Assembly (NCBI RefSeq): GCF_026262625.1
Contig: NZ_SHNN01000002.1
Span: forward strand, 930,001 to 994,000
Reading direction: 5' to 3'
DNA: 64,000 bases
From: Candidatus Litorirhabdus singularis
GTDB lineage: Bacteria; Pseudomonadota; Gammaproteobacteria; Pseudomonadales; Halieaceae
Shown here: positions 24,068 through 34,910 of the stretch, one piece after another
Position numbering within the stretch: position 1 is the first letter of the stretch
How the letters are laid out: every line of letters starts with the position of its first letter
Program-made: the position numbers and the translations under genes
Notes under the pieces: generated by a model
What the model saw: the letters and a program-made list of their open reading frames with translations, nothing else
What the model was told of the DNA's origin: nothing
Database searches by the model: none

Positions 24068-25066
24068 CTACAACTCAAAGCGAAATTTACGCAGCCAGGC
24101 TGTTACAGCAAACATAACTGCAGCTGCTACCCAGCCCGCTACCAGCCACTGCAACCCCGGGCTTGGTTGCACGCCACCAGAATCATCTGACACTGGCGAG
24201 AATTGGGGCAGATACAATTGCCCCAGCGCTGAACTGTAACTACTCCCCAATACAACACGCTCAACCACGATCAACGCAATGGGTACCAAAATTGCTATCA
24301 GCACTGGAGATCGACTCGCCGCCGCGGATGCTAATAGCAGCCACATATAGAAAGGCACAACCCAGAGCAAACCGGTCAGTAGAGCCAAACCTTGCTGCGA
24401 CCAGAGCTGCAATAGACTAAAGGGCTCCGCCCCCGCTACGGTTACTGAACCCACTACAGAGCCGGAGTCCATCGGCTGATCCCCCGTACCAAGGAGCAAC
24501 CACAGCATCCCCTGACTGAGGCAGGATGCAAACAGGTAAATGGCCGGTGCCAGCAGTACCGCTACCAATAGCTTGGACCCAAGTTCCTGCCACTCAGCAA
24601 CCGGCATCGACTTAAAGAACAAGATGCTGCGATCGCGCCGGTCGTTATAGAGCGTACCCAGCAAGTAGATAGTGCTAATCAATATCAACACCCATACAAA
24701 CAGCAGGTGTACCAAAGGCAATAACACGGTGAGCAGACTGCCAGCATCAGGGGCACCCCCAAGTTGACCACCAACCGGACCTGTCGCTCCAGGCAGAGGC
24801 TGTTTACCAACCGCAGCACTGTTACCAACCTCTATCGGTTGATCAACCGTAACCGAGATGCTGACATTATTGCCGCTACTGGAAACCCAGGCGCCCACTT
24901 TATCCAGGTTAGTAGTCAATATCTGCTCGGCAGCGAACATCCCCAACAATACGATCAAGACCTGCGCCAACACCAGTATCGCAGGCGTTATTAGCAGCAT
25001 CGTACGGTGCTCTGCAAATTCCCTTCGCAGCAGCCCGCGCAGCCGAACGCTGCTAGTAGAGATCAC
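24068..25066 (-). CDS. ABC transporter permease
   Basis: A 332-residue integral membrane protein with about six membrane segments: one near residues 22-46 (LLITPAILVLAQVLIVLLGMFAAEQIL), then a periplasmic loop to about 110, and the others from about 111 on. It matches the ABC-2-type permease pattern for exporters (LFVWVLILISTIYLLGTLYNDRRDRSILFFKSMPVAEWQELGSK is characteristic). It starts with GTG at 25066, overlapping the stop of the ATPase gene (GTGA). With the ATPase it forms an exporter half-pair of unknown cargo, perhaps lipid, antibiotic or polysaccharide. It ends against the ParA gene with no gap. Confidence 0.83.
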   Translation of the reverse strand: MISTSSVRLRGLLRREFAEHRTMLLITPAILVLAQVLIVLLGMFAAEQILTTNLDKVGAWVSSSGNNVSISVTVDQPIEVGNSAAVGKQPLPGATGPVGGQLGGAPDAGSLLTVLLPLVHLLFVWVLILISTIYLLGTLYNDRRDRSILFFKSMPVAEWQELGSKLLVAVLLAPAIYLFASCLSQGMLWLLLGTGDQPMDSGSVVGSVTVAGAEPFSLLQLWSQQGLALLTGLLWVVPFYMWLLLASAAASRSPVLIAILVPIALIVVERVVLGSSYSSALGQLYLPQFSPVSDDSGGVQPSPGLQWLVAGWVAAAVMFAVTAWLRKFRFEL

Positions 25067-25953
25067 TGAGATTTGCCCATGCCGAGCTTGGCTAGAAATA
25101 TGTCCGCAATCTCCGGCGCACGCAGCCTTCCCAGCGCAGCCAGTTCCTCTGCATCACCATCTTCAAACATCAGCACTGTACCTGCTGTGGTAGCGCGCTC
25201 GCTAATGGGAGCCCGTTGTCGAGCGAGTTCCAGTTGCTCTGTGGTCACTTCAATTTCAATGTAACGCTCGGCAAGTGCAGCTAAGGGCTGGTTCAAAATA
25301 ACTTTACCGGCGTCCATAAACACCACGTCAGTAAGAATGCTCTCTACCTCCTCTATATGATGAGTAGAGATGACAATGGTGCGCTGATCATGGTGGTAGT
25401 CTCTCAAGAGTTGATCAAAGAAACGTTTTCTAAACAGAATATCAAGACCCAAGGTAGGCTCATCGAGAATCAACAGCTTCGCATCAATGGCCAACACCAA
25501 AGCCAAATGCAGTTGCACAGTCATACCTTTGGACAACGTGCGGATCTGAGTCTGCGGCGCAATGTTGGTATCTGCCAAAATTGCCTCCGCGCGCGAGCGA
25601 TCAAAGCGTGGATGCACGCTGGCGGTATAATCCAACAGCTGGTGCACTCGCATCCACCGCGGCAATACCGCGGTGTCTGCAATGAAGCACACCTGCTCCT
25701 GCACACGGTGACGCTGCCGCCGAGGGTCACGCTGCATAACCAGAAGGTCGCCACGGCTGCGCTCTAGTCCAAGCAAACAGCGCAGCAGAGTAGTTTTACC
25801 GGCGCCGTTGGGGCCCACCAAACCAGTAATTGATCCTGGCTTCAAGGTAAGGTCTACGCCATCGACCGCCCGCACGGAACCGAAATGTCGCTGCAGAGAT
25901 CGCGCCTCTACCACCGCGTTCGTGCCAAACTCCTGATTCATTGGTTCACCCAT
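25063..25953 (-). CDS. ABC transporter ATP-binding protein
   Basis: A 296-residue ATPase of the CcmA/drug-exporter group. Walker A is GLVGPNGAGKTTLLRC, the Q-loop region is QVCFIADTAVLPRWM, the signature is LSKGMTVQLHLAL and Walker B is KLLILDEPTLGLD, with the switch His in ISTHHIEEV. The C-terminal tail from about residue 215 is the extra regulatory part common in this group. Two starts are possible: ATG 25953, three bases after the globin stop, and ATG 25941. It is co-transcribed with the permease and is followed by nothing else on this strand. Confidence 0.88.
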   Translation of the reverse strand: MGEPMNQEFGTNAVVEARSLQRHFGSVRAVDGVDLTLKPGSITGLVGPNGAGKTTLLRCLLGLERSRGDLLVMQRDPRRQRHRVQEQVCFIADTAVLPRWMRVHQLLDYTASVHPRFDRSRAEAILADTNIAPQTQIRTLSKGMTVQLHLALVLAIDAKLLILDEPTLGLDILFRKRFFDQLLRDYHHDQRTIVISTHHIEEVESILTDVVFMDAGKVILNQPLAALAERYIEIEVTTEQLELARQRAPISERATTAGTVLMFEDGDAEELAALGRLRAPEIADIFLAKLGMGKSQ

Positions 25954-25955
25954 TA

Positions 25956-26327
25956 TCAGCCCGCTTTAAGGGCAACTTGCATATTGCCTGCAATGGACGC
26001 CGCCACGCGCTTCGCACGCTCCGCTTTAGGTCCCGCCCAAGACTGATCTACGCTGTCCAGAAAAAGCTGCAACCAGCGCGAGAAATCGTCCGTGGTTAAC
26101 AATTTTTTGGCATTAAGCTGACGATGAATATTCATAGTATGCCGCTGGTAATCGCTGCTACCGAGCAGGAGTTTGGCCCAATAACGTTTTATATGCGGCA
26201 AGTGCACTTGCAGATCGACCTGAGCCACGTCAATGAATATAGGCGCCAGTTGTTCATCCCGCAACAAGCCGGCATAGAAACATTCTACAAGTTCGTCAAT
26301 GCGTTGCTGAGTATCCAGGTCCGGCAT
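25956..26327 (-). CDS. Group III truncated hemoglobin
   Basis: A 123-residue globin of the TrHb3 group. It shows the N-terminal LDTQQRIDELVECFYAGLLRDEQLAPIF, the E-helix region HLPHIKRYWAKLLLGSSDYQ and the proximal His in MNIHRQL, followed by LTTDDFSRWLQLFLDSV. The heme-binding fold should be intact, and members are implicated in oxygen or nitric oxide chemistry. I chose ATG at 26327; the longer reading uses GTG at 26336. It follows der directly and precedes the ABC exporter genes with a gap of only a few bases. It may thus read through from the large housekeeping operon. Confidence 0.85.
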   Translation of the reverse strand: MPDLDTQQRIDELVECFYAGLLRDEQLAPIFIDVAQVDLQVHLPHIKRYWAKLLLGSSDYQRHTMNIHRQLNAKKLLTTDDFSRWLQLFLDSVDQSWAGPKAERAKRVAASIAGNMQVALKAG

Positions 26328-26335
26328 TGCCACCA

Positions 26336-27739
26336 CTATTTCTTACGCTTGTTTTTCTTAACATGCTGCATGAGTTGGCGCTTACGCTGGATCTGACGAC
26401 CGGTCAGCTTGTTGCGCTTGTCCGCATAGGGGTTGTCCCCGGTCCGGAACTCAATACGCACTGGCGTACCTGACAGTTTGCACTCACGGCGAAACACTTT
26501 TTCCAAATAGCGCTGGTAAGAATCCGGTATTTTGCCAGTCTGGCTACCATGAATAACGATGAGCGGTGGATTCTGGCCACCCGCGTGCGCATAGCGCAGT
26601 TTAATCCTGCGTCCATTGAGCATCGGCGGCGGATGATCCAAAACAGCGCCTTCCAGTACTCTGGTGAGATGGTTTGTCGACAGCTTGCGGGTCGCAGATT
26701 CATGGGCGGCGTTAACAGATTTGTACAAGTGGCCAACACCAGTTCCGTGCAGCGCGGAAATAAAGTGAATGTCAGCGTAGTCAATAAATTGTAGTCGTCG
26801 CTCCAATTCAGAACGAATACGGTTCTTGTCGTGACTCTCAAGCCCGTCCCACTTATTGAGGGCGACCACCAAACCACGTCCGGCTTCAATAGTCTGGCCC
26901 AGCAAATGCAGATCCTGATCGACCACACCTTCATGGGCATCCATCAACAAAACCACAACGTGAGCGTCATCGATGGCTTTAAGCGTTTTTACGATAGAGA
27001 ATTTTTCCACCGTTTGCGATACATTCTTACGACGCCTGATACCTGCGGTATCGATCAAGGTGTACGCGATACCGTCCCGCTCAAACTCAATGTAAATGCT
27101 ATCTCTTGTAGTGCCAGGGTGGTCGAATACCACCAGACGTTCTTCGCCCAACATGCGATTAATCAAGGTTGATTTACCCACATTGGGTCGGCCAATCACC
27201 GCAACCCGCACGCTACTGTCGCGCGCCTGCTCGGCTTCAGCGGTTGGCAGCGGGAACGACGTCAGAGCCTCCTCTACCAGCGCCTTAACACCGCGTCCGT
27301 GGCTCGCGGCGATTGCGTAAAGATTCTCCACGCCAAGTCCGTAAAAATCGACCAGCGCTATATCTTCGTTAATACCGTCAACCTTGTTCACGACTAGCAG
27401 GAATGGCTTGCTGGCGACGCGTAAGCGACGCACCAGCATTTCATCTGCCGGCGTTAGCCCGGCGCGGGCATCTACTAACAGAAACACCACATCGGCTTCA
27501 TCAATCGCTGCCTGTGATTGCTGCGCCATATGGCTGTCAATGCCATCTTCCTCGCCGCTGATACCGCCAGTATCGATGGCAATAAAGGGGCGTTCGCCGA
27601 TACGACCCTTACCGTATTTACGATCACGGGTAAGCCCCGGCAGGTTAGCAACCAGGGCATCGCGACTTCGCGTAAGTTGGTTAAACAGCGTGGATTTGCC
27701 GACGTTGGGACGCCCAACCAAGGCGATTACGGGAATCAT
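26336..27739 (-). CDS. der: Ribosome biogenesis GTPase Der (EngA)
   Basis: A 467-residue protein with two tandem GTPase domains and a KH-like C-terminal domain, the normal Der plan, used for 50S subunit assembly. Two P-loops are visible, [11 protein letters not shown] near the start and [11 protein letters not shown] near residue 181. The base-specificity motifs VNKVDG and LNKWDG are present, as are G3-type DTGG and DTAG. The basic tail ([15 protein letters not shown]) is typical for Pseudomonas-type Der. It is transcribed after bamB with a 21-base gap. Confidence 0.97.
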   Translation of the reverse strand: MIPVIALVGRPNVGKSTLFNQLTRSRDALVANLPGLTRDRKYGKGRIGERPFIAIDTGGISGEEDGIDSHMAQQSQAAIDEADVVFLLVDARAGLTPADEMLVRRLRVASKPFLLVVNKVDGINEDIALVDFYGLGVENLYAIAASHGRGVKALVEEALTSFPLPTAEAEQARDSSVRVAVIGRPNVGKSTLINRMLGEERLVVFDHPGTTRDSIYIEFERDGIAYTLIDTAGIRRRKNVSQTVEKFSIVKTLKAIDDAHVVVLLMDAHEGVVDQDLHLLGQTIEAGRGLVVALNKWDGLESHDKNRIRSELERRLQFIDYADIHFISALHGTGVGHLYKSVNAAHESATRKLSTNHLTRVLEGAVLDHPPPMLNGRRIKLRYAHAGGQNPPLIVIHGSQTGKIPDSYQRYLEKVFRRECKLSGTPVRIEFRTGDNPYADKRNKLTGRQIQRKRQLMQHVKKNKRKK

Positions 27740-27760
27740 GTAAAACTAACGCTTCGCAAA

Positions 27761-28945
27761 CTAATCATCTAACCCCGTCACTCGATAGGCAACAAGCTTT
27801 CCCGAATTGGTATACACGTACAGAATATTACCTTCTGCCAACATACGTCCTCGGACACCCTTACCATCAACTTTAATCCGTCCGACAAACCGACCGTCTA
27901 CCTGATCGAGAAAGTGCAGATGCCCTTCAAGATCGCCCACGACAACATAACCCTTAACTGCTTTGGGTGGACTCAGACGGCGGTTTTCCAGCGACGGTTG
28001 CTCCCAGCGCACGCCCTCACCATTGCGATAATAGGCAACCACTGAACCGGCAGAATCAGACACGTATATGTTGCCAAAACCTTGATCAAGACCCATATAG
28101 CTGGACGCATCCTGCTGCCAAATTTTACGCCCGGCGGAAATATCGATCGCCACCAGTCGTCCCTGATAACTGGCCACATAGAGCAAATTACCCAGCAGCA
28201 ACATTTCACCGTCAATATCCACAATCCGATCTATTTCTGATCGTCCCTGGGCAACGGCAACGCGGGCCTCCCAACGCATACCACCAGTATTCAGATCAAG
28301 CGCTACCACCTTGCCGGTGGCCAGTCCTGCAATAACAATCCTGTCGGCTATGATTGGCGTGCTGGTGCCGCGCAGTGTCAGCACCGGAAGGTTGCTATCG
28401 AATACCCACAACTCCGCACCATCGCTGGCGTCCAGTGCCCGCAACTTACCGTTGTAGGTCTGCACTACCACAATCCGTCCGTCACTTTGCGGCGCGGCCA
28501 AAATTTCGCCGTCAAGCACGACGCGCCATTGCTCGCTACCATCACTGGCATCCAGTTTAATAACTGATCCATCACTGCTACCGAGCAATACGCTATCGGG
28601 GCCAATACCCACAGCGCCGGTTATCGGCTGATCAAGGTCCTGCTTCCACAATTTTTTGCCGTTGCTTTTATCCAGCGCCAGCACCAGACCATCAGTGCTG
28701 GCTGCATAGATAACATCGCCACTGATAACCGGTGCCAGATTATTAAAAATTTTGCCCTGCCCTTTGCCTACACTGCTACTCCAGACACGGTCGGCTTTCA
28801 TTTCAGGCTCAAATTCAACCAGTGGCGCAGGCTCATTCGCATCGTCGTCATCATCAGCAAACCAGCCTTTGACGGTACTGCATCCACCGCTTAAAAGCAG
28901 GCTCGTGATCAAGACCAACCCGGCCACGCGACGAGTGTTACTCAT
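27761..28945 (-). CDS. bamB: Outer-membrane assembly lipoprotein BamB
   Basis: A 394-residue outer-membrane lipoprotein, the beta-propeller partner of BamA in outer-membrane protein insertion. The N-terminus MSNTRRVAGLVLITSLLLSGGC is a lipoprotein signal. PQQ-like repeat blades follow, with the recurring pattern of ALD/GxxxW units (VLALDKSNGKKLWKQDL, VVALDLNTGGMRWEA, LVAIDISAGRKIWQQD). The ATG at 28945 gives the proper signal peptide; an upstream GTG at 28960 would overlap yfgM. The position between yfgM and der is the conserved one. Confidence 0.96.
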   Translation of the reverse strand: MSNTRRVAGLVLITSLLLSGGCSTVKGWFADDDDDANEPAPLVEFEPEMKADRVWSSSVGKGQGKIFNNLAPVISGDVIYAASTDGLVLALDKSNGKKLWKQDLDQPITGAVGIGPDSVLLGSSDGSVIKLDASDGSEQWRVVLDGEILAAPQSDGRIVVVQTYNGKLRALDASDGAELWVFDSNLPVLTLRGTSTPIIADRIVIAGLATGKVVALDLNTGGMRWEARVAVAQGRSEIDRIVDIDGEMLLLGNLLYVASYQGRLVAIDISAGRKIWQQDASSYMGLDQGFGNIYVSDSAGSVVAYYRNGEGVRWEQPSLENRRLSPPKAVKGYVVVGDLEGHLHFLDQVDGRFVGRIKVDGKGVRGRMLAEGNILYVYTNSGKLVAYRVTGLDD

Positions 28946-28949
28946 TATC

Positions 28950-29654
28950 TCAGTCTTCACTGGTGACCAACTCCGGAATGGTAGCCTGCGGCTCGCGCAA
29001 CTGAGCGATCGCCTGCAGCTTCAGTTCCAATATCGGGGCTGTGGCGCCGCTGTCGAGTTGCAGCGCGGCAGCGCGCCGATAGGCCTCTACCGCGGCGTCC
29101 AGATTACCCAATTGTTGCTGAATATCGCCTTCCGCTTCGGCATAGGCTGCGCTATACGTACCGACGTTTTCACCACGCAACATGGATAGCGCGGAATCAG
29201 GATCGCCGGCGGCGGCGACAACTCTAGCCAGGCGCAACTGCACCACCCGTTGCATATCAGTATCCGGACCACTATTTAGAACCCAGCGCAGCTCAGCCTC
29301 AGCGGTGACCAAATCTTCTTCACTAACCGCCAGCTTGGCCAAATGCAGTGCCGCGAAATGTGCGTACGTAGTGCCACTGAAATCTGTCTTAAGCGTGCCT
29401 GCAAGATGCCTGACGGTAACCTCTTGCTCGGCGCTGGCAACATTACCGCCAGAGACGTTAATGGCATCAAGCATGCTTTGGTAAACCGTCGATGCGGCTT
29501 CCGCCTGCTCGCCAGTGCGCTGCTGCCAGCTCTGCCATCCCAAACTACCGGCCAGGGCCAGAACGATAACAGCAATGGTAGATTTACCATTATCCTGCCA
29601 CCACTTCTTCAGTGCCTCTACTTGTTCTTCCTCAGTACGAAATTCTTCGGCCAT
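28950..29654 (-). CDS. yfgM: YfgM-family tetratricopeptide protein
   Basis: A 234-residue protein with the YfgM plan: a short cytoplasmic N-terminus (EEEQVEALKKWWQDNGK), one membrane segment at about 24-42 (STIAVIVLALAGSLGW), and a periplasmic array of TPR-like helices. YfgM is a periplasmic chaperone factor associated with the Sec translocon and PpiD. The ATG shares its A with the hisS stop (TAATG), a coupled start. Its stop lies 4 bases before the bamB ATG, so yfgM and bamB are co-translated. Confidence 0.93.
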   Translation of the reverse strand: MAEEFRTEEEQVEALKKWWQDNGKSTIAVIVLALAGSLGWQSWQQRTGEQAEAASTVYQSMLDAINVSGGNVASAEQEVTVRHLAGTLKTDFSGTTYAHFAALHLAKLAVSEEDLVTAEAELRWVLNSGPDTDMQRVVQLRLARVVAAAGDPDSALSMLRGENVGTYSAAYAEAEGDIQQQLGNLDAAVEAYRRAAALQLDSGATAPILELKLQAIAQLREPQATIPELVTSED

Positions 29655-30937
29655 TAGTGCTCCCTCAATAACTCATCAATGCGACTCGCGAGTGCCTGCT
29701 GCGAAATCACTTCTTGCTGCCCGTCGCCAGCGGCGCTGCGCATCTGTTTTAGTCCAACCGTGTTTTGCTCTACTTCATTGTCGCCAAGGATCACCGCCAG
29801 ACGAGCACCGCTTCGATCAGCTTTTTTTAGCTGACTCTTAAAGCTGCCACCGCCGCTATTGCAGTGGATATGATACTTTGAATCAGCCGTACGCAATGAT
29901 TCAGCCAAGCGCAAAGCTGCCACTTCGGCATCAGCACCCGCTGCTACAAAATAGATGTCAGCGGCAGGGTTCTCACTTACCTTGCCCAGCCCTTGTAGCA
30001 TCAATACCAGCCGTTCCATGCCCATAGCAAAGCCCGCCGCTGGAACCGGCTTTCCGCCCAGTTGCTCTACTAAACCATCGTAACGCCCACCGGCACAAAT
30101 AGTACCCTGAGCGCCCAAGGCATCAGTCACCCACTCGAATACCGTGCGATTGTAATAGTCCAATCCACGCACCAGACGCGTGTTGACGGTGAAAGCGATA
30201 CCGGCAGCCGTCAGGAATTCTTGCAAGCGAGAAAAATGTGCTTCAGATTCAGGGTCCAGATAGTCACGCAAGTCTGGTGCGCCATCGAGCAGCGCCTGCG
30301 TCTGTTGATTTTTACTGTCCAATATACGCATTGGGTTGGTCTGCAAACGACGCTGACTGTCCTCGTCCAACTCATCTACATAGTCATTCAGATAAGCCAC
30401 CAGAGCTTCTCTATAACGTTGCCTCGACCCCGAGTCACCAATAGAATTAAGCTGCAAATGCACTTGGTCTGTTAGCCCCAGCGACTCCCAAAGTCGGGCC
30501 GACATGCACACCAATTCGGCATCCATATCAGGCGAAGCCACGCCAAAGCTCTCTACACCAATTTGATGAAACTGACGCTGCCTTCCCTTTTGCGGACGTT
30601 CGTATCGAAACATGGGCCCGGCGTACCAGAGTTTGGTGGTGCTTGCCGCCAGATTGTGTTGGCAAACTGATCGCACACAGCCCGCGGTACCCTCAGGCCG
30701 CAGTGTCAGACTCTCGTCATTGCGATCCGGAAAGGTATACATCTCCTTTTCGACGATATCGGTGACCTCACCAATACCGCGATGAAACAGATCCGTGAAC
30801 TCGACCAGAGGTAAGCGAATTTCCTGATAGCCGTAGCTCGAAACTACGGCGGCAACCTGCCACTCCAGATACTGCCACAACGGCGTCTCCTGCGGGAGGA
30901 TATCGTTCATGCCGCGAACTGAACGCACATTTTTCAC
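29654..30937 (-). CDS. hisS: Histidyl-tRNA synthetase
   Basis: A 427-residue class II aminoacyl-tRNA synthetase. Motif 2 ([21 protein letters not shown]) and the His-specific [29 protein letters not shown] and [12 protein letters not shown] are visible. The C-terminal anticodon-binding domain begins at about residue 325. GTG at 30937 is preferred as start, since it yields [15 protein letters not shown], like other gammaproteobacterial HisS, and has AGGA upstream. A TTG at 30955 overlaps the ispG stop. It is co-transcribed with ispG and yfgM. Confidence 0.95.
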   Translation of the reverse strand: MKNVRSVRGMNDILPQETPLWQYLEWQVAAVVSSYGYQEIRLPLVEFTDLFHRGIGEVTDIVEKEMYTFPDRNDESLTLRPEGTAGCVRSVCQHNLAASTTKLWYAGPMFRYERPQKGRQRQFHQIGVESFGVASPDMDAELVCMSARLWESLGLTDQVHLQLNSIGDSGSRQRYREALVAYLNDYVDELDEDSQRRLQTNPMRILDSKNQQTQALLDGAPDLRDYLDPESEAHFSRLQEFLTAAGIAFTVNTRLVRGLDYYNRTVFEWVTDALGAQGTICAGGRYDGLVEQLGGKPVPAAGFAMGMERLVLMLQGLGKVSENPAADIYFVAAGADAEVAALRLAESLRTADSKYHIHCNSGGGSFKSQLKKADRSGARLAVILGDNEVEQNTVGLKQMRSAAGDGQQEVISQQALASRIDELLREH

Positions 30938-30951
30938 TCGATCATATCCTG

Positions 30952-32076
30952 TCAATTCCTGGCAATAATGCTGTCGTCTTCAGCAACGCGCTGCTCTTCC
31001 AGACGTGTTGCACGTTGACGAATAACTTCTTCAAGATGATCGATGAAGTCTTCATTGCTGACTTTATGGTCCGGCTCACCATCGACATAAATAAGATTAC
31101 TGGGGCTGGCACCCGTCAGACCCACGTCGGCTTCGCGTGCTTCGCCTGGCCCATTGACGATACAGCCAATAACGGCAACATCCATGGGAGTGCGCACATC
31201 CTCCAGGCGCACCTCCAACTCATTCATGGTTTTAACAACATCAAAGTTCTGTCGCGAACAGCTGGGGCAGGCAATAAAGTTGATGCCGTTAGAGCGTAAC
31301 TGCAGCGACTTGAGAATATCAAAGCCGACTTTAATTTCTTCCACCGGATCAGCGGCCAAAGACACCCGTATGGTGTCTCCGATCCCATCCATCAGCAGCA
31401 TACCAAGGCCAACAGAAGACTTTACCGTACCACCGCGTAAGCCACCTGCCTCTGTAATACCCAGGTGCAGGGGTTGTTCAATCTGGCTGGCGATTAACCG
31501 GTAAGCATCTACAGCCATAAACACCTGAGAGGCTTTAACGCTGAGCTTGAAATCTTGAAAATCGAGCTTGTCGAGTATATCGACATGACGCATCGCCGAT
31601 TCCACCAATGCTTCCGCCGTGGGCTCACCGTACTTTCGCTGCAGGTCTTTACCCAGAGAGCCCGCATTCACACCAATGCGAATAGGTATGCCTTTATCAC
31701 GGCAGCTCTCAACCACGGCTCTGACGCGATCGTCACGACCGATGTTGCCAGGATTAATGCGCAGACAGTCGACACCGTACTCGGCAACTTTCAGTGCAAT
31801 CTTGTAATCAAAATGGATATCCGCGACCAATGGCACGTTAACCTGGCTGCGAATTTTCCGAAACGCCTCGGCAGAATCCATATCCGGAACCGAAACGCGA
31901 ACAATATCAGCACCAGCGTCAACAATACGCTGAATCTGGCCAACGGTTGCCGGCACATCGCAGGTATCCGTATTAGTCATGCTCTGCACGCTAATGGGTG
32001 CATCACCACCCACTGCTACATCGCCAACCATGATTTGACGTGACTTGCGGCGCTTAATTGGAGATTCAGTGTTCAT
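30952..32076 (-). CDS. ispG: 4-hydroxy-3-methylbut-2-en-1-yl diphosphate synthase (IspG/GcpE)
   Basis: A 374-residue [4Fe-4S] enzyme of the non-mevalonate isoprenoid pathway, which reductively opens the cyclic MEcPP ring. The N-terminal TIM barrel has [14 protein letters not shown], and the cluster-binding part shows [14 protein letters not shown], with a third Cys in [10 protein letters not shown]. The ATG at 32076 shares its T or A with the stop of the rodZ-like gene (TAATG). It depends on the Isc products encoded upstream in the same block. Confidence 0.97.
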   Translation of the reverse strand: MNTESPIKRRKSRQIMVGDVAVGGDAPISVQSMTNTDTCDVPATVGQIQRIVDAGADIVRVSVPDMDSAEAFRKIRSQVNVPLVADIHFDYKIALKVAEYGVDCLRINPGNIGRDDRVRAVVESCRDKGIPIRIGVNAGSLGKDLQRKYGEPTAEALVESAMRHVDILDKLDFQDFKLSVKASQVFMAVDAYRLIASQIEQPLHLGITEAGGLRGGTVKSSVGLGMLLMDGIGDTIRVSLAADPVEEIKVGFDILKSLQLRSNGINFIACPSCSRQNFDVVKTMNELEVRLEDVRTPMDVAVIGCIVNGPGEAREADVGLTGASPSNLIYVDGEPDHKVSNEDFIDHLEEVIRQRATRLEEQRVAEDDSIIARN

Positions 32077-33008
32077 TATTCACCTACCGTAAATCTGGCA
32101 ATCACCCGGCCCGGGCGACGTTTTATGGGTACCGCTTCGCCCAGGTAGGTCAGAGTTACCATTCGAGCATCTCCTACCAGCACATCAAAGGGCGCCTCTC
32201 CACCAACCTGCAGAGTATTCCCCGCATCATGCAGGTTGGCGTAAATCAGCTCCGCAGCAGCATTTCGAATTTCTATCCAACAGGCACCCGAAAAGCTGAA
32301 ATTTAGCAGCGGGCCAGACTCAACAACCACTGGAGACAACATATCCGGAGCCTCGGCAGCCGGGTTTTCTATTGCTGCCGCCTGGATCGGAGGCTCAACC
32401 GCAGTGCTCTCGGATAGAGGTTCCGGCTCTGAACTCTGCTCCTGCAGGGGCTCTGACCCTGACCCCAACTCCAAGCCCTGCGCTTCGATAACAGCGTCGC
32501 TTGCAAGCTGCTGCTCAGTCATCTCACCCAGCGGCAGCGGCGACGTTGGCTCGGCGCCCGCCTCCTGCACAGCCGTTACGGCGGGCACTACTATCGGCTC
32601 AGCTTCGTCACCACGCAGATACCACAACAGAGCAACCAACAGTAATGCTGCCATAATACCTGCGGGAATAGCCGGCCCCAGCTTCTGTACCTGCGGAACC
32701 GCACGTTTAACACGTCGAGTGCGAGCTTTGTCGGCTTCATCGACATCAGGCAATGCTTCATAAGCTTCGATCAGATCTACTTCAGAGACACCAACCAATT
32801 TGCCATAGGCCTTGAGATAACCGCGTCCGAAATTAGGGTTACGCAGTTGGTCGAAACGATTGGACTCGATGGCGCCAACGTAATTGGGCAACCAGTTGAG
32901 TCGATCCGCCATTTCTCGCTGCGAGATGCCCTGGGCCTCACGTGCAGCCGATAGTAACCCGCCAGGAGCGCCTGAAGACTGCGCTGCTTTAGTGTCAGAA
33001 TCCTCCAC
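32076..33008 (-). CDS. rodZ: RodZ-like cytoskeletal membrane protein
   Basis: A 310-residue bitopic protein. An N-terminal helix-turn-helix ([22 protein letters not shown], about 19-40, and the [32 protein letters not shown] stretch) binds MreB in the family. A basic stretch precedes the membrane segment at about 120-138 ([18 protein letters not shown]). A Pro/Glu-rich linker and a C-terminal DUF4115-like beta domain ([19 protein letters not shown]) follow. It sets rod shape. The GTG at 33008 overlaps the pilF end by 14 bases; the longer frame back to 33101 would lie inside pilF. There is no strong Shine-Dalgarno sequence, so the start is less certain. Confidence 0.9.
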   Translation of the reverse strand: MEDSDTKAAQSSGAPGGLLSAAREAQGISQREMADRLNWLPNYVGAIESNRFDQLRNPNFGRGYLKAYGKLVGVSEVDLIEAYEALPDVDEADKARTRRVKRAVPQVQKLGPAIPAGIMAALLLVALLWYLRGDEAEPIVVPAVTAVQEAGAEPTSPLPLGEMTEQQLASDAVIEAQGLELGSGSEPLQEQSSEPEPLSESTAVEPPIQAAAIENPAAEAPDMLSPVVVESGPLLNFSFSGACWIEIRNAAAELIYANLHDAGNTLQVGGEAPFDVLVGDARMVTLTYLGEAVPIKRRPGRVIARFTVGE

Positions 33009-33786
33009 GCTGCACCGCTTTTTCGTAAGCCTGAAATTCCGCCGAGTCAGGATACATATTGCGCAAGGCAAGACCATAGCTCGCCGCTGCATTAGGGTCA
33101 TTCAGCTTCTCAGCCAAGCGCACCCCTAACCACAACGCGCGCGGAGGCTGGCGTTTCACAATCGATTTATAATAATCGTAATAGCGCTCCGACAGCGCCC
33201 AGTCTTCGGCGCGGAACTCAATATGCGCGAGCTCCATCAGCGCCAGCGTATTGGTTCGATCCATCGTCAGTGCACGCTGAAGCGCGTCACGCGCACCAGA
33301 GTCATTCTCGAGCGCCAGTCGGCATAAGCCAAGATTCAGATATGCCCGAGGCCGCGACTCGTAGAGCGTATCCTGAATCACTATCTCCAACTGTTCCTCA
33401 GCATCGTCAAAGCGCTGCTGCTGGTACAGGAAGGCCGCATAGTTATTACGCGCCCTGGAAAAATCGGGTTCCTGCTCAAGGGCGCGCCGAAAGTGCTGTT
33501 CGGCGAGCTCATATTCACCCGTGCTCTGGTAAACCAGAGCAAAGGCTTCGTTAACTTCAGGCGCGTCAGGATCGATCTCAGCAGCCAATTTCAGATTGCG
33601 CTTGGCGTCCTCCCAATTCTGTTCACCAATATAGCTACGCGCCAGTGCCACCCGGCGCGTCAGCGCTGCTTCTGGCGATGCCTCGGAGGTAAACACTTGT
33701 CCTTCCTGAGTAACGCATGCCGGTAACAGCACTAGCAAACACGTCAGCACAGAAAACCTCAGCAACACCTTTATGAACATGCTCAT
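32995..33786 (-). CDS. pilF: Type IV pilus biogenesis lipoprotein PilF/PilW
   Basis: A 263-residue lipoprotein, signal [24 protein letters not shown], then TPR repeats over residues 40-230 with typical units ([55 protein letters not shown]). In Pseudomonas and Neisseria this protein pilots the PilQ secretin to the outer membrane. Its ATG overlaps the rlmN stop (ATGA). No other pilus gene is in the window, but this position between rlmN and rodZ is the conserved one. Confidence 0.92.
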   Translation of the reverse strand: MSMFIKVLLRFSVLTCLLVLLPACVTQEGQVFTSEASPEAALTRRVALARSYIGEQNWEDAKRNLKLAAEIDPDAPEVNEAFALVYQSTGEYELAEQHFRRALEQEPDFSRARNNYAAFLYQQQRFDDAEEQLEIVIQDTLYESRPRAYLNLGLCRLALENDSGARDALQRALTMDRTNTLALMELAHIEFRAEDWALSERYYDYYKSIVKRQPPRALWLGVRLAEKLNDPNAAASYGLALRNMYPDSAEFQAYEKAVQRGGF

Positions 33787-34907
33787 CCGACTGTTACCAC
33801 CTGTACCTGGTTGTTATTCTGCCTGTGCCGCTCCGCCCGTCGCGTACGGTCTACCACCTGCCCCACCAACTGGCCGCAAGCAGCATCAATGTCGTCACCG
33901 CGGGTTGTTCTCACAGTGACAATAAACCCGGCATCTACCAGCACCTGCCAAAAACGTGACACCGCGTTACCGCTTGGGCGTTCATAGCCGCTTTGTGGAA
34001 ACGGGTTGAACGGAATCAGATTGATCTTGCACGGGAAATCGCTTAGCAGAACTGCCAGTTCGCGCGCCTGATCCGGCTGATCATTAATACCCGCCATCAG
34101 CGTATATTCAATGGTCACCACGCGCTTTTTGTCAGTCTGACTATCAATATAATTCCGACAGCTCGCCAGCAGTTGAGCGATGGGGTATTTGCGATTGATG
34201 GGCACCAGTTGATCACGTAACTCATCGTTGGCAGCGTGCAGAGATACAGCCAGCGACACTTCACTGCACTCGGCCAGCTTATCCAACGCTGGCACCACAC
34301 CGGATGTACTCAGCGTTACGCGACGTTTGGAGATGCCATAGGCAAGATCCTCCATCATCAAATCCATCGCGGCGACTACATTGTCAAAATTAAGTAGCGG
34401 TTCACCCATGCCCATCATCACCACGTTGGTCACAATCCGGCCATTGCCGGACTGAAACGCATCGTAGGACTTGATCGCCAGCCAAACCTGACCAATGATC
34501 TCCGCTGCAGTAAGATCGCGCTGAAAACCCTGCTTGCCGGTAGAGCAAAAACTGCAGTCCAGACTACACCCTACCTGCGAAGAAACGCACAATGTGGCGC
34601 GTTTGCCCTCAGGAATGAGCACTGATTCGACCAACCCTCCGCCCTCAACCCGAATCGCCCATTTGCGGGTGCCGTCAACAGAATCCTGCTGGCTGACAAT
34701 CTCCGGGGGGCGCACTTCAGCGATCTGCTTGAGCGTTTCGCGAAAGCTCTTGCTGAGGTTGGTCATCTGGTCAAAGTCATCAACCCCCGCATGGTGGATC
34801 CACTTCATCAATTGCTGGGCGCGAAAAGGCTTCTCCCCATGTTCGGCACAGAATTTCTGCATCCGTTCAAGCGGCAAGCCCAGCAGGTTGATGCGCTCAG
34901 CAGTCAT
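33783..34907 (-). CDS. rlmN: Dual-specificity 23S rRNA/tRNA adenine-C2 methyltransferase RlmN
   Basis: A 374-residue radical SAM enzyme that methylates A2503 of 23S rRNA and A37 of certain tRNAs. The radical SAM cluster motif is [16 protein letters not shown] (Cys-x3-Cys-x2-Cys), and the C-terminal Cys of the family lies in [16 protein letters not shown]. The N-terminal helical domain and the tail ([10 protein letters not shown]) are typical. Its stop overlaps the pilF start; ndk lies just upstream with a 3-base gap. Confidence 0.97.
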   Translation of the reverse strand: MTAERINLLGLPLERMQKFCAEHGEKPFRAQQLMKWIHHAGVDDFDQMTNLSKSFRETLKQIAEVRPPEIVSQQDSVDGTRKWAIRVEGGGLVESVLIPEGKRATLCVSSQVGCSLDCSFCSTGKQGFQRDLTAAEIIGQVWLAIKSYDAFQSGNGRIVTNVVMMGMGEPLLNFDNVVAAMDLMMEDLAYGISKRRVTLSTSGVVPALDKLAECSEVSLAVSLHAANDELRDQLVPINRKYPIAQLLASCRNYIDSQTDKKRVVTIEYTLMAGINDQPDQARELAVLLSDFPCKINLIPFNPFPQSGYERPSGNAVSRFWQVLVDAGFIVTVRTTRGDDIDAACGQLVGQVVDRTRRAERHRQNNNQVQVVTVG

Positions 34908-34910
34908 AGC

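Noticed and set aside
33009-33101. Upstream extension of the RodZ-like protein
   Set aside because: It lies inside pilF in another frame and has no resemblance to the family N-terminus.
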